Shown: piece after piece, positions 24,401-34,493 of the stretch
Position numbering within the stretch: the stretch's first letter is position 1
Layout of the letters: each line of letters starts with the position of its first letter
NCBI RefSeq assembly: GCF_037975245.1
Contig: NC_092568.1
Location: 25,788,501-25,852,500, forward strand
Reading direction: 5' to 3'
Origin: Apostichopus japonicus
Lineage: Eukaryota > Echinodermata > Holothuroidea > Aspidochirotida > Stichopodidae
Length of the DNA stretch: 64,000 nt
The notes under the pieces: generated by a model
Seen by the model: only the letters and a program-made list of their open reading frames with translations
Told to the model about the DNA's origin: nothing
Databases searched by the model: none
Translations under genes and position numbers: made by a program

Positions 24401-26405
24401 TTGACTCTCTGACATCTTGGAGAGGAGCCCTTGGGGAGTTGTTGGTTGGTGAGTACTGTGCGCTGGATGCTGTGAGATAAACATGAAAAATGACACAATG
24501 AAAAATCATAATATTAACATTTGAAAGAGTCAATGTGAAACAACTTTTAAAGATCAGACTCAAGTCTTAAACTGATTTATAAGAACTAAACGATTAGCTG
24601 GTTCAGACGATCTGAAAACGGTGGACGACCTGTTTTAAGAGATCTCCAAAATGATCTGCTTAAAATATATGAAGCAATTGAGTAACAGGTTTCAATGGTC
24701 TAAATCAATCAATTTCTGTGTTAAAAAGGATTGAAATAAATAAATGATTTAATGTGTTAAAACAATGTAAGAATATGGTTTACAAGACCTTTGACAGGAA
24801 AAGAACTACTAAAGTCTGGTTTAACAGTTGTGAATCGAGCAACTGAGGAAAATTATCAGACTTATATTTTATGCTACTTACATAGTAAATATAATTCATG
24901 AGTTAATGTAAGACAAATTGGTGTTTGGTTACAAGTAGCGATTGTTCCAATATTTCAATGAACTAACCCACTAGTATCCATTCTAGACAACAAATGATAG
25001 AGGGAGGACTGTAAAACAATTAAATATTAATATGATAACAAATATTACCTGACAAGTAGGATTGGTCAGATGTGTCGGTCAACAATCCCTCATCAGCCAA
25101 GTAAGCAGCCAAGTCTGCAAAAATAAAAAATAAATAAATAAAGTTCAAAGATTTTTACTCCAGGAAGTACTGTAAGAGTATGAAAATCTGTAAAGCTCTA
25201 ATTCTTCAGAAAAAAAAAATTGAAGATGTTTGAAATCTCAATACTGTATACTGAAGCTACTGTAACTTTGTCACCAAATTACAACATACATTATTTATTG
25301 TTCAAAGGGATGCTCTTGTGATTGTAACACTTAGCTTAAAGGGACAAAAAATAAAACCCCATCTCAACATTTTGCCCTAACCAGAGATTCAGTATGGTTG
25401 ACTTAATGTAATTGTTTTTTTTTATGTGTGAAACCACTCCTTCCTCCAGGAAGTGAAGCACAGTATGTGGTACAGTATTTGATACCATCATAGCAGAGGT
25501 TCTTCAACAGTTTGCTTCCCTATAATAGAAATAATATTTTTTAAATTTATTTATCCTTGACATCTTTTTTTCTTCTGTTCTCTAAATTTCAAATATCATT
25601 AAAAATGCAATCTACCTCTGTGGATAAAATGACAGCATTCACTTTGTTGTTGCCAGATGCCTTTCACAAAAAATATCCTCAATTTGCATTAAAATATACT
25701 ACGAGGATGTAGATTTGACTTAGAAAAGAAGAACTTCCCACCATTTTTGGTTTTGCAATCAAATTCAGCATTTCAGCCGCTGGAATATCCTTTTTGAAAA
25801 ATTTTGTATCCTGTTTATTTATCTATCATACCTATTAATGAACAAAAGGACAAGAGTAAATAAAACAAGTATAAATTCAGTATGAGAGGAGTACGAAGAA
25901 ATCTGAGCTTGTCGACCTGTAGCCCACCTGTAAGCTTTCAGGAAGTGGGAAAGGAAATAAATATAGAACAACTTCAGTCCTATAGCCTAAAGCGATACCC
26001 ATCCCTTACAAGTAAAAATCTCCCCAACCCTGTCCTGCATAGCTATGTTGTTCCTTGAACAATAAACAATATATACATAGCATTGTTATACCATCTAATA
26101 TAACTTCTAGTTGATACATGACATGTTGAACAGTATGGCATAAAAACTTGATAATTGTTTCAAACAATAAGCTCTACAGTTGCCTCAAAATGTCTGTAAC
26201 ACTAAAAATTTAAGTTATAAATTATTATACAAACATTTGTTCTCAACATGCAGAATGCAACATCATACACTATATGAATATGATGTTGGAACTGACCTTC
26301 AGTAATTTGCTTTATTTTCTCTGGTGAAAAGTTTTTATATCCAAGTGCATTCAATTGCTCTGCCACCTCTCCTCTTGAAAGTGGCTGAAAGCCAGAACCA
26401 GCCAT
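18470..26405 (-). CDS. HYLS1: HYLS1 (centriolar and ciliogenesis protein), complete in ten coding exons
   Basis: Minus-strand exons in transcript order: 26405-26297, 25114-25049, 24469-24372, 23791-23613, 23423-23368, 22779-22631, 22051-21991, 20306-20243, 19544-19463, 18637-18470 (TGA). They sum to 1,032 nt, 343 residues, with every junction in frame; human HYLS1 is 299. Diagnostic stretches: KRKVVRRKRNG followed by [10 protein letters not shown], then [30 protein letters not shown], and near the C terminus [19 protein letters not shown]. These match the conserved C-terminal HYLS-1 region that holds the human hydrolethalus mutation. The first exon encodes a short helical segment ([12 protein letters not shown]). 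Known role: incorporated into centrioles and required for basal bodies to form cilia. Intron 8 uses a GC donor (AAG then GCAAGT). The gene converges on TECPR2 and diverges from NUDT22. Short exons (56-179 nt) hide it from simple ORF scans. Confidence 0.93.
18638..20242 (-). other. HYLS1 introns 8 and 9
   Basis: Introns are 18638-19462 and 19545-20242. The second starts, in transcript orientation, with the non-canonical GC donor at 20242-20241. Both are AT-rich, and neither contains a recognisable gene or transposon. Confidence 0.7.
20307..21990 (-). other. HYLS1 intron 7, mostly filled by a 187-bp satellite
   Basis: About two thirds of this intron is the tandem array described separately. 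The rest (20,307-20,790) is unremarkable AT-rich sequence. Exon phases on both sides fit perfectly: T from exon 7 plus TC from exon 8 makes the Phe of the conserved S-F-I-R-P, so no exon is missing here. Confidence 0.75.
20790..21955. repeat. About six tandem copies of a 186-187 bp satellite unit
   Basis: The word TGATGTCTTTAAGGTCACCC recurs at 20851, 21037, 21224, 21410, 21597 and 21784, giving spacings of 186-187 bp. Central copies are nearly identical, while the first and last are diverged, as expected from unequal exchange. On the minus strand, the sense strand of the host gene HYLS1, most units contain AAACTG followed by GTAAGT, a consensus 5' splice site. The array ends about 35 bp from exon 7. 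Confidence 0.93.
22052..25048 (-). other. HYLS1 introns 2 to 6 (gaps between coding exons)
   Basis: Introns are 22052-22630, 22780-23367, 23424-23612, 23792-24371 and 24470-25048. All have GT-AG ends on the minus strand and are AT-rich. The first contains a possible degenerate hammerhead-type motif near 22.21 kb. I see nothing else in them. Confidence 0.7.
22208..22250 (+). ncRNA. Degenerate hammerhead-ribozyme-like motif (possible Penelope remnant)
   Basis: On the plus strand, TTGAAGA at 22213-22219 stands where a hammerhead core needs CTGANGA. It is followed by a hairpin (GATCC at 22221-22225 with GGATT at 22231-22235, loop TGCTA), then GAAAC at 22236-22240 and GTC at 22241-22243. The layout matches minimal Penelope-type hammerheads with almost no stem III. 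The U replacing the first core C predicts loss of activity. Chance resemblance is possible. Confidence 0.35.
25115..26296 (-). other. HYLS1 intron between coding exons 1 and 2
   Basis: AT-rich intron with a donor at 26296-26295 and an acceptor at 25116-25115. It contains the second copy of a dispersed repeat (25,612-25,800) that also occurs at 16.93 kb. No gene is seen. Confidence 0.7.
25612..25800. repeat. Dispersed repeat copy B
   Basis: Shares ordered words with 16,925-17,100, including GTTGCCAGATGC, CTACGAGGATGT and a trailing CTTTTT near a lost open frame. Both copies are diverged, so it is an old interspersed repeat of unknown class. Confidence 0.45.
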
Positions 26406-26585
26406 GATTCCACAGTATGTAGTGTGTGGAAATTCTAATAAATAAAATTAATGACATATGAGAAAATGGTGAGGATGGTAATTGCTGCCCTTTTTGAATG
26501 GTCTACCTAGCACAAATCTCGATAATAAAAAAATTGAAAACACCACAGACTTTAACTTATACATCTATTTACCAAAATTGATACA

Positions 26586-26632
26586 AAAAGAACGACATGT
26601 TTCGAAAGTAGCGACTTTCATCATCAGGTTAC
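26586..26632 (-). ncRNA. Hammerhead-ribozyme-like motif of the Penelope-like element
   Basis: Minus strand: core CTGATGA (26627-26621), one extra T, stem II GAAAGT/ACTTTC (26619-26614 with 26609-26604, loop CGCT), then GAAAC (26603-26599). A palindromic ACATGT (26600-26595) gives a 2-bp stem III, ending in GTC with the predicted cleavage after 26594. Stem I begins AAC (26630-26628) pairing with GTT (26593-26591). Minimal type I hammerheads with very short, self-complementary stem III are known from Penelope-like elements and are thought to act as dimers. The extra T next to stem II is unusual and could weaken activity. The outer part of stem I is not clear to me. Confidence 0.6.
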
Positions 26633-26731
26633 ATACGCAAAATGAACAAGTAATAGCAGACAAATGTACACTAGCAATAACACACAAGGAAAAGTAGATT
26701 AACTCAACAAAGATAACACTGGACAGTCAAG

Positions 26732-27937
26732 CTACTTGTTGAGATTAGGTTTATCCCAATTGATATGTAGACTTTCTTTGATCCTAAGCTGGAGTTTAGT
26801 GGGAGCGGAGTCGATAATTTTGAATGAGTTGTTGTCACATAGCCGCTTACAGTTGGGAAATTTAGCTAAGTGTTTGTAAATATGTGAATTCTTATCGGTT
26901 TTTAAATGCTCAGAAATCCGTGTAGAAAGGTGCCTATGGGTTTCCCCTATATAACAAGCATTACAGCTTGTGCAGATGAATTTATAGACCACACGAGATT
27001 TAAGGTATGATGGAATCATGTCTTTTACTACACACATATTTCGAACTTTAAATGAGATAAACACTAATTTGACATCAATGTCTGTACAATGCGATTTGAT
27101 CAACTGTCTGACTTTGTTCTGAGCATGACCAGAGAAATTACCAATGTACGGGAGCTTGTAAAATCTGGTATTGTGAGAAACCGGGTCAATGATATTTTTC
27201 GGTGACACCTTGTTTTGTAAATACGATTTCACAACTTTGTCAATTAAGTGAGAGGGGAACTGATTTTTGCCGAGTGTGGATATAAGTCCTTTTAGGTCGA
27301 GGTCAAATCCTTTCCAAGAGTTGTTGACCTTGTACATTCTATCCACTAACGTTTTAATGAGACCAATTTTGTAAGAATACGGAATGAAACTGAAAAAATT
27401 GGTTAGTAACCCTGAGTACGTAGGTTTATGATAAACGGAAGTATTGCAATGACCAGTGTTGCTGACAAGCACATCCAAAAATGGTAGCGTACTGTCCTTT
27501 TGCTTCTCAATAGTGAATTTTATGTTAGGGTGCCGAGTATTGATAAATTGAAGGAAATCGATGGCTTCACCCTCATTTCGGAAAAGACAGAAAATATCGT
27601 CAACATATCTGCGGTAGTGATAAGGTTTGGATGGGGCAGATGAATCATTCAGAAATTGTTTCTCCAAATGACCCATGAAGAGATTTGCCAACACCGGTGC
27701 TAATGGTGAACCCATTGCCACACCGTCCACTTGATCATAGTAATTACCATTGAATAAAAAATGTGTTTGTGAGGTAGCAAACATGAATAGTTTCTGGAGA
27801 TCCCGCCTTTCAATACCAATGCCTGGATTGTTATACATTATGGCATCGATTGCAATATCAACAGTTTCAGAAAGTGGGATGTTGGTAAATAAACTAACTA
27901 CATCGTATGATACCATGTAATGATCAGATATGTCCAT
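26732..27937 (-). CDS. Penelope-like reverse transcriptase with GIY-YIG endonuclease, N-terminally truncated
   Basis: 401 residues from the first internal Met; the frame stays open to the element edge at 27959 and continues into flanking DNA. Reverse transcriptase signatures in order: SYDVVSLFTNIP (motif A), GVAMGSPLAPVLAN (motif B), YRRYVDDIF (catalytic YVDD), and TLPFLDV. The C-terminal fifth has VYKFICTSCNACYIGET followed by an R-x-x-E-H context, the GIY-YIG endonuclease typical of Penelope-like elements. The N-terminal fingers are missing, so no complete enzyme is encoded here. The open frame and uneroded motifs suggest a fairly recent insertion. This is not a host gene. Confidence 0.92.
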   Translation of the reverse strand: MDISDHYMVSYDVVSLFTNIPLSETVDIAIDAIMYNNPGIGIERRDLQKLFMFATSQTHFLFNGNYYDQVDGVAMGSPLAPVLANLFMGHLEKQFLNDSSAPSKPYHYRRYVDDIFCLFRNEGEAIDFLQFINTRHPNIKFTIEKQKDSTLPFLDVLVSNTGHCNTSVYHKPTYSGLLTNFFSFIPYSYKIGLIKTLVDRMYKVNNSWKGFDLDLKGLISTLGKNQFPSHLIDKVVKSYLQNKVSPKNIIDPVSHNTRFYKLPYIGNFSGHAQNKVRQLIKSHCTDIDVKLVFISFKVRNMCVVKDMIPSYLKSRVVYKFICTSCNACYIGETHRHLSTRISEHLKTDKNSHIYKHLAKFPNCKRLCDNNSFKIIDSAPTKLQLRIKESLHINWDKPNLNK

Positions 27938-28038
27938 AGATGTAATTTCCTGGACAAAATGCCCTTTTTGACCAGTGAAATGGAGGCTTTGTCTATGTAA
28001 CTTTTAAAGCAGCAGTATCACATAGGCTACCCAGCAGT

Positions 28039-28230
28039 TAACACAAAGGGCCTTTATACCAGTGAATTGGAATGAAATTCTGGAAGAATCCTAAATAAAA
28101 TAATAATAATGAATAGGATAAATAAAAGAACAAAGGACCTTTATACCAGTGAGTTGGAATGATATTTTGGAAGAAGTTTACTAAGTAAATAAAATAATAA
28201 TAATGAATAGGATATAAATAAAATAGTGAA
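28039..28230. repeat. Two-copy ~90-bp tandem duplication
   Basis: CCTTTATACCAGTGAATTGG near 28,050 recurs with one change near 28,138. Both copies are followed by GGAATGA, a GGAAGAA word and AAATAAAATAATAATAATG. It is a local duplication upstream of the Penelope-like insertion, with no coding potential. Confidence 0.75.
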
Positions 28231-28808
28231 TAGGACTAAAATGTTAGGCTTATGCCTAATGAAGCATGTTTGGATGCAAATCTTAAACTTTCATTTCCAT
28301 GGCCTAATTTATTATTTACAAAATCTTCCTACTAAATCTGTCGACCTGTTAAATTATAAATAAAAAAGGTTACTGTTGCTTTGTTATTGTTAGGCCTAGC
28401 CTACAGTAGGCTAGGCCCATATTTTAATTCATAATCATAGGGTATTAGTTTAATATCACTTACTGCTTAGCATAACTAATCTACTATCTTCGGTAACTGC
28501 ACTACTTACTTTTGATCAAGGACTCTTTACTTCAGATATTGCTTCAAGCTTAGTCCAGGGCTATACGTCTGTAGAATGGGCTATGGCCTAACTTGTTTTT
28601 GACGCTTGAGCTCAACTCTGTTACTTAGTGTTACAGTAATGTGTAGGCTATGCCTAGCCTGGCCTAAGTAGTAAAGCCTAACAACAAATATCAATTCTAA
28701 TCTTACTGAGGCGAAGTTAAGTAAACGTTACATTTTACTCCGCACAGGCCCTAATGAGAAACAGATGGTGAGATGCGACATGTCGTACATACAAAGGTCA
28801 AACTTACA

Positions 28809-29344
28809 AGAACGCTTGCAATTATAACGATCCGGCAATTTTCTTCTTTTTCTGTAGCCAACTTTCAGTGTTTGAAAGAAAGTGTATTGCTGGATTTCTT
28901 TGGCTTGAACAAGTTTTTTAAATCTTAGGAAACGGCGCCCTCTTCATGTACACAAATCAGAAATAGTATTAATTTCTGTGGTACACAACCACTAGAGACA
29001 CCCTTAAGCCTAAAGTTAGACTTAGAGTGGTACAACGCAATGCAACCCGTCCTGTGCAAACTGCTGACGAAACACGAAGTTGTATTATGGTGTCAAAAAA
29101 CCTTTCAGTCTAGGTAGCTGATTTTTGCCTCAAGCTGTTCACTGCGGTAGCATTTCTTTCGATGTATATTGGCTAAAAGAGTTAACCAAATTCTAGGACG
29201 CCTGGGCTATACGACTGAGTTCTTTATCGCGAATATGGTACCCGTTGTACTTTCGCTTAGGGCTTCAAGGGGTAGGGAAAGTGTCTTTGATAGTTACGTA
29301 ATAATACTAGTAGTTTGATTGATTGTCCTGAGGTCTCTAAAGTA
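28809..29344. promoter_or_regulatory. Divergent promoter region between HYLS1 and NUDT22
   Basis: About 0.5 kb separates the proposed HYLS1 non-coding first exon (5' of the donor at 28808, minus strand) from the NUDT22 start codon (29345, plus strand). This head-to-head spacing suggests a shared bidirectional promoter. I see no TATA box or other element I can assign with confidence. The inference rests on gene orientation and the strong donor at 28808. Confidence 0.4.
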
Positions 29345-31644
29345 ATGGCAGAGACAGAAGTGTCTGTCATATTCATTGCCCCACAGTTTCCTGGCATTTG
29401 TCAGTCTGATTTAAAGGTCTTAATAAGCAGCTCATACAACCGAGAAAACCTCAGCTTAGACAGGCAACTACAAGTAGACCAAATCTGGAAGCAGAGAGTA
29501 CAGCAAAATCCACATCTATTTGATGCATCTAAATTCAGATACCATTCTATGCAAGTCCAAAATGGTTGCACTCATTTGAGACTAGGGATCACAAGTTATA
29601 AAGATTTCTTGGGTACAAATTGGGCCCCAGATGCTAAAGAATTGGCAGAAATAGGTAAAGATCAATGTGGCAATACCCAGGCCTTTATGTCTGATGCTCT
29701 TGGTGTGGGAAACTTTACTGAAACAAGTGATGGCTATGTTGTATTCATCAGAAGAAGTCAGAGAGTTGGTGAAGCTCAAGGCCTTTTGGACTTTCCTGGT
29801 GGACATCCTGAACCAGCAGTAAGAAAATTTTCCTGAAGTCTTTGTTTACAGTTTATGTTCTTCATTACTAAAAAGCAACTGAAGTTTCATTAATAGTGGA
29901 ATTCGAGTGCTGTTCACCTGAGTAAATAAGTACTTACTAAAGATTGCTACTTGATATTGGTTATGAAATCTCTTCATTCTGATTTAAATTCATTTTCTAG
30001 TACAACTGATACTTTAGGTGGTAGGCGACTGGAGTGGATGTTGCATGCCAAACAAAGAGGAGACTCAGTTTTAGCAGGTGTAGTCAGACTCATAGTCTTC
30101 CAAACACACACTGTATGTACACGTTAATTACAAGTAAATTCACAGAAAAATGTCAACATTTTTTTACTTGTGGCCATTGTTTTCCCCTAAGTTAACATTC
30201 AGTTAATTGCATAGTTCAAATATCTGCAGACAGTGATAATAAATAAAATGATGTATTTATTATGGAGTACTGTATGTGTGTGTGGGGGGGGGGGGGGGTG
30301 GTGTACAACATTGTGCAGCTACTTGGATGATTGCCTTTTTTAAATTGTTTCCAAGATACCATTCAATTATAATTTCAGTAGTAGTCATGGTAATGCTGTT
30401 TCACAGGGGAAAGAGGTTAAATGAAAGTGGTATTGTATATTTTGTTTCATTGGAAATGTATTTTTAATTTAAAATCTATGTCAAATAACATTCTTGATAA
30501 TTCCATGTCTTCTTTTCAGTATTATGTCCTAGGTAATAAAGAACATTCTGACATTTTACCATTTACCATTTCATGTTTTGTTCTGATAGGAAATCCCTGG
30601 TGGTTCTTCACAAGCAGACTTAATCAATATACCGTCCCTTTCACCAAATGACGTTCTGGTAGAATTTTATGAATCTACTCTAAGGGAGATTCGAGATGAA
30701 ATAAATATACCATTGAACTTGCTGAGTGAGCCAAGGCTGATGGGAGTAGCTGCAAATCATGTCAGCTCGAAACGACCAAGTGCTGAGTTTTATGTCAGGT
30801 TAGTTGAGTGAAATGAAAAGATAATATTGAAATATGTGAACATTTATGCAGATGGGGGATGGGGGTGGCAGTGCGAGGTTGGTTGGGGGCTGACAAATTG
30901 CATAGACAGTTCAACATTGATAGAAGCAGCAATGAAAGTACTGCTTTAATGTTGGAGGTTAATGGTAACTAATCAAGTTTCTTGATATTCCTTGTGAAAA
31001 ACTTTGTTTCATTGTGGTTTGGAATTTGTTCTTTTATCACAAACAGATGTGCCCTAGGAAAAAGAGATGTACTTCATCTTTACAATCAAGGAGGAGCAGA
31101 GGCAGATGAATCATCTAACATCATTTTTGTTCCTGTTGAGGTTTGTATTGTGAAATATCTCTTTTAATTGGGCTATTGAATTCTATTCGTTAAATGGTAA
31201 AACAGGGTAAAACCTGTCCATATTTTATGCATGGTTTCACTTTAAAGCTATTTCTTGAGTTTTCCAGTTTCGTTACACACAGTTATTTTACACAGAATTA
31301 GTGGATGATTCTTTATTTGTTGGTTCACATGCTACATTTCTGTTAATTGGTAGTCCTTAAGTTTCCTTTACCTTTAGATTTAAGTGGAGAGAATCGGGAG
31401 AGCACAAAAAAACCAGGAGATTCACGGTAAAACCAGAAGAGTTGGCTCCCAACTTTAGTTTTCATGGCAGGGACTGGAACTGATATTATTGTAATCCTGT
31501 ACTTCATTTATGCTTTTTCTTCTCTTTTGTAATTGTTAGGATATCAGAAACATAGAAGAGTCAATGATGTGGAAAGAAATGGCCCCATCCGCTAAAGGTT
31601 GCATGAAGCTCTTCAATGAACTGAAGAAAGATACCAAATCATAA
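29345..31644 (+). CDS. NUDT22: NUDT22 (UDP-sugar pyrophosphatase of the Nudix superfamily), complete in four exons
   Basis: Exons 29345-29818, 30590-30798, 31047-31140 and 31540-31644 (TAA) join in frame to 293 residues; human NUDT22 is 303. Family-specific blocks in order: LFDASKFRYHSM, LRLGITSYKDFLGTNW, GNTQAFMSDALGVGNF, LLDFPGGHPEPA ending exon 1, then EIPGG and TLREIRDEINIP (the divergent Nudix-box helix), SAEFYV, IIFVPVE, and MWKEMAPSAKG. Known reaction: Mg-dependent hydrolysis of UDP-glucose and UDP-galactose to the sugar 1-phosphate and UMP. The start ATG has G at -3 and G at +4 and is the first in frame. NUDT22 proteins have an atypical Nudix box compared with classical family members. 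A candidate AATAAA lies at 32392-32397. The gene is oriented away from HYLS1. Confidence 0.95.
29819..31539 (+). other. NUDT22 introns 1 to 3
   Basis: Introns are 29819-30589, 30799-31046 and 31141-31539, with GT-AG ends. The first contains a long homopolymer G run near 30.28 kb. Nothing else is recognisable. Confidence 0.75.
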
Positions 31645-32914
31645 CGGAGAACAACTAACTCCTGACATGGTGAAGGAAATATTAATTTATGGTTGAAATA
31701 GCAGCTACTTCGTTGCCACATAGGGTGGGGTGGGAGTTGCGGCAGTAGGAGCCGTTGAGTTATTGAGCCCTGAAATTCGGATAAGGATCTGTGTGGAGCC
31801 TGCTAATATTTTTCCAAGTTTATTTAAGAGGATATTCCATCACTAGGTAATGTGCAAGTTATGGCAAGAGCTGAGTTATCAATACATCTAGTTGAAAACT
31901 GCATTTCAACAGCTTGTTCCCATCGCTACTTTGTAGCTATTACTGTTTGCAGATAACTTATTTTTGCCGTGTAAACCCTTTTGTGACTTCAAGAAATTGA
32001 TCATTATGGGGTCATCATAGCAGTTTGTGGTGTTAAATTAAGTACATAAACACGAGAAATGAATAAGATTCTCGTTAATTTTGCAACAGATTTATTCAAC
32101 GTCATTACTTGTGATTGGAACTCATAGCATGCATCTTTTAGGTTATTAGGAAGGTGGTATATTAGAAAGATTATATTTAACATCACAACAGAGTTATTAG
32201 TAGTAATAGTTTATTGCATTTCATATCATGGCCCAAAGGAAGAGTAACAGGGGGGAAAAAATCAAATATTTTAAAAATAATATATTTTTAAAATTATTTT
32301 ACATTTTGCAGCATCATGTGGTTAATTTCCCCCTGAAACATAATATGTGGTAATCAGACTTTACTGTCAGGCTATTTTCATTTATGTTTGCAATAAAATA
32401 ATGTAATAATATATTAATGTGGCTTGTACTCAGTTCATATGGAGAGAATTTTATGCAAACAGTTTAAGTAGTCAACTGGTAGGTTGAGCCGTTTGGAGAA
32501 ACACAAATGTTTTGTAAGTAAATACCTTCCAACATCCCAAATATCTTGAACCTGAACTAGAATCCTTTTATCAGTACTAAATGTTATGTTGTTACCATGA
32601 AATTGGCAAATATAAACTACATATTTTCAAAAAACAGTATTTTAACATTTAAATATTCATTCTTTTGGTGTATTTTTTTTCTGAATAATCTTACTTTGCA
32701 TTTAAATTCAGAAGTTCTGAACTTTATTATATTTTATGCTGAAATTACAAACTCTTAATTGAAGTAAATGTATAATTTACAGGTCCAATCCCATTCTAGA
32801 CATAAATTGATTTTCTCTTTTCCACAAAGTCTGAATAACAGAATGATTTCATGCTGCTTTTGCAATACCATTTTTTCTATCCTTACATTTTGATGTATAA
32901 CAGATATATATATT
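31645..32914. other. NUDT22 3' flank up to the LTR retrotransposon
   Basis: AT-rich sequence without a gene. It contains an AATAAA at 32392-32397 that could end the NUDT22 transcript. It ends in a TA-repeat tract into which the LTR element inserted. Confidence 0.6.
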
Positions 32915-33880
32915 TGTAATGACCGAAACACAGGTTCATGTTGCTACTGTATGGTATTTATTCAACAACAATAAGCAATGAAAAACCCTGCAAAGACAAA
33001 ACAAAAGGATCATAAATACAAGATTAAGGTAATTACTTATCATGGATAATTAATGTAAATTAATTGTGCACTGAGAACCAATACATGAGTGACGAGGAGT
33101 CATAAACATTGAGTATTGTTCTTACTTAATTGAATATTGTTTCATTATTTTCTCAGATGTTGGTCATAGCAAAGCACTAAATGAATCCAACAATCTCAAT
33201 TACTTCAACAAAAAGAATTAAAACAAATCACTTTAGAAATAAAAAGAATAATATATCAGGTGACATGTCATGTGACCAACTTCATTTAAACAATTGGGTT
33301 GCTAAGGAGATTATGGAACTCTCTGATGATGATGTGAGGTCTGATGTTACATTTTAATACTAATTTACAGCTTCACCAATCTCCAGGAAACATGGTTACT
33401 AATTATAAGTTTGATCATCCATCACTGATTATGATAATGACGAATGGGATAAGTATAAGCTTAATAGTATACAACTTAGCAATAACATGAGGTAGCGCAC
33501 ATTGTGACAAAGATCTTATAATGTCAAGGCCAAGGCCCCACAACACACGTGCGTTAGGATAGCACGGTGGTGTACAGCGATCTACCATGACAGCTAAGTT
33601 ACTTAAGTTACTTTAATTGACAGCAATTTCGAAATCAAATACACTCTTCATCACTCTGCAATTAAATCCTATCAAACAATCATGAATTAAAGCTTACCCT
33701 GAATATAATATAATCTTGTCATGTAAAAGAATGGCTCCGCAAAATGGAAAGAAGACCATTCACAAAAAGTTGTAATAGTAGTAGTAGTCGTAACAAATGA
33801 TTCTCAAAAAGTAGTAACGTAAAATAGGTGGCGCTCGTCGCCTTTTACCAAGTCCATCGGTAAGGGTTACCACTGTTACA
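32915..33880 (-). repeat. 3' LTR of the gypsy element
   Basis: Begins TGTAATGACC and ends GTTACA on the plus strand. It is collinear with 39992-40957 at a constant offset of 7,077 bp, so no insertions or deletions separate the two. A minus-strand AATAAA at 32957-32962 is the likely polyadenylation signal. Confidence 0.96.
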
Positions 33881-33898
33881 CCTCCCCTTCCTTTAAAC
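33881..33898 (-). other. Polypurine tract (plus-strand primer) of the gypsy element
   Basis: On the minus strand GTTTAAAGGAAGGGGAGG abuts the 3' LTR directly. An uninterrupted purine tract at this spot is the standard second-strand primer of LTR elements. Confidence 0.9.
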
Positions 33899-34493
33899 AA
33901 TGTCGTCCCTGACATTAATCAGAAGAACAAGACAGAAAAATAAAACTTCAACATATTTACAAAAAAAACAAGCAAGCCTTTCTAACCTGCTTCAGTAAGC
34001 TGTCCAGTAAGTCCAATACATATGGTAGTCGGTGTGACTTAAAACTATAAGATTGGTTGTAACATATCATTCTACATTTCAACACTCTCATGTACTCTAA
34101 CCAAGTATTTCAAGACAAAATACATAATTGCAATTGCTAACCCTTTCTTAAACTGAGTACCAATGAGCAAATGTTACAAAATGACAAGATAGACTGACTA
34201 CCACTGATCGAGATAATACAGTTACATGCAAATCTTGAAATATATCCCAGCAATAATACATAATCCGAATGAATTATTCTGCACAATGCTGCATGCGGAA
34301 TGTGATAGACGAAGCTCTGCTAAGTATAGGCATTACCTGGAAGGTTGAATACATATACATTTGCTAAAACATCTACGCAGCGCTTGAGTGGCGACAACAA
34401 CATATATACAATAAAATTAAATTGAAAAGAATTCTTTCCAAACCAACCTAAATCTAACGAACACACAGAAGCATATAACTGTAGGAATCAACA
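33899..34493 (-). other. Non-coding 3' part of the gypsy element's internal region
   Basis: About 600 bp between the pol stop and the polypurine tract. No open frame resembling env or another protein is present on either strand. Confidence 0.75.

Larger units (their letters stand above)
26498..27959 (-). mobile_element. 5'-truncated Penelope-like retroelement in HYLS1 intron 1
   Basis: The element is bounded by a perfect 12-bp direct repeat, TGCCCTTTTTGA, at 26486-26497 and 27960-27971, the target-site duplication. It contains a reverse transcriptase plus GIY-YIG endonuclease frame, followed toward its 3' end by a hammerhead-like motif. The 5' end is cut inside the reverse transcriptase domain, as usual for target-primed insertions that abort early. 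It lies antisense to nothing: it has the same orientation as HYLS1, between the proposed non-coding first exon and the start codon exon. Confidence 0.9.
26437..28808 (-). other. Proposed HYLS1 5' untranslated intron hosting the retroelement
   Basis: On the minus strand a good acceptor (TTTATTTATTAG) ends at 26438, 32 bp before the start codon. A strong donor (CTT then GTAAGTTTG) lies at 28808. The gap between them holds the Penelope-like element, plus a roughly 90-bp imperfect tandem duplication at 28,039-28,230 (CTTTATACCAGTGAATTGG in both copies). The remaining sequence is AT-rich with no gene. The intron is inferred; no transcript evidence is available. Confidence 0.5.

Noticed and set aside
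26732-27937. Reverse transcriptase frame as telomerase or another host reverse transcriptase
   Set aside because: The GIY-YIG domain, 12-bp target duplication and 5' truncation identify a Penelope-like element.
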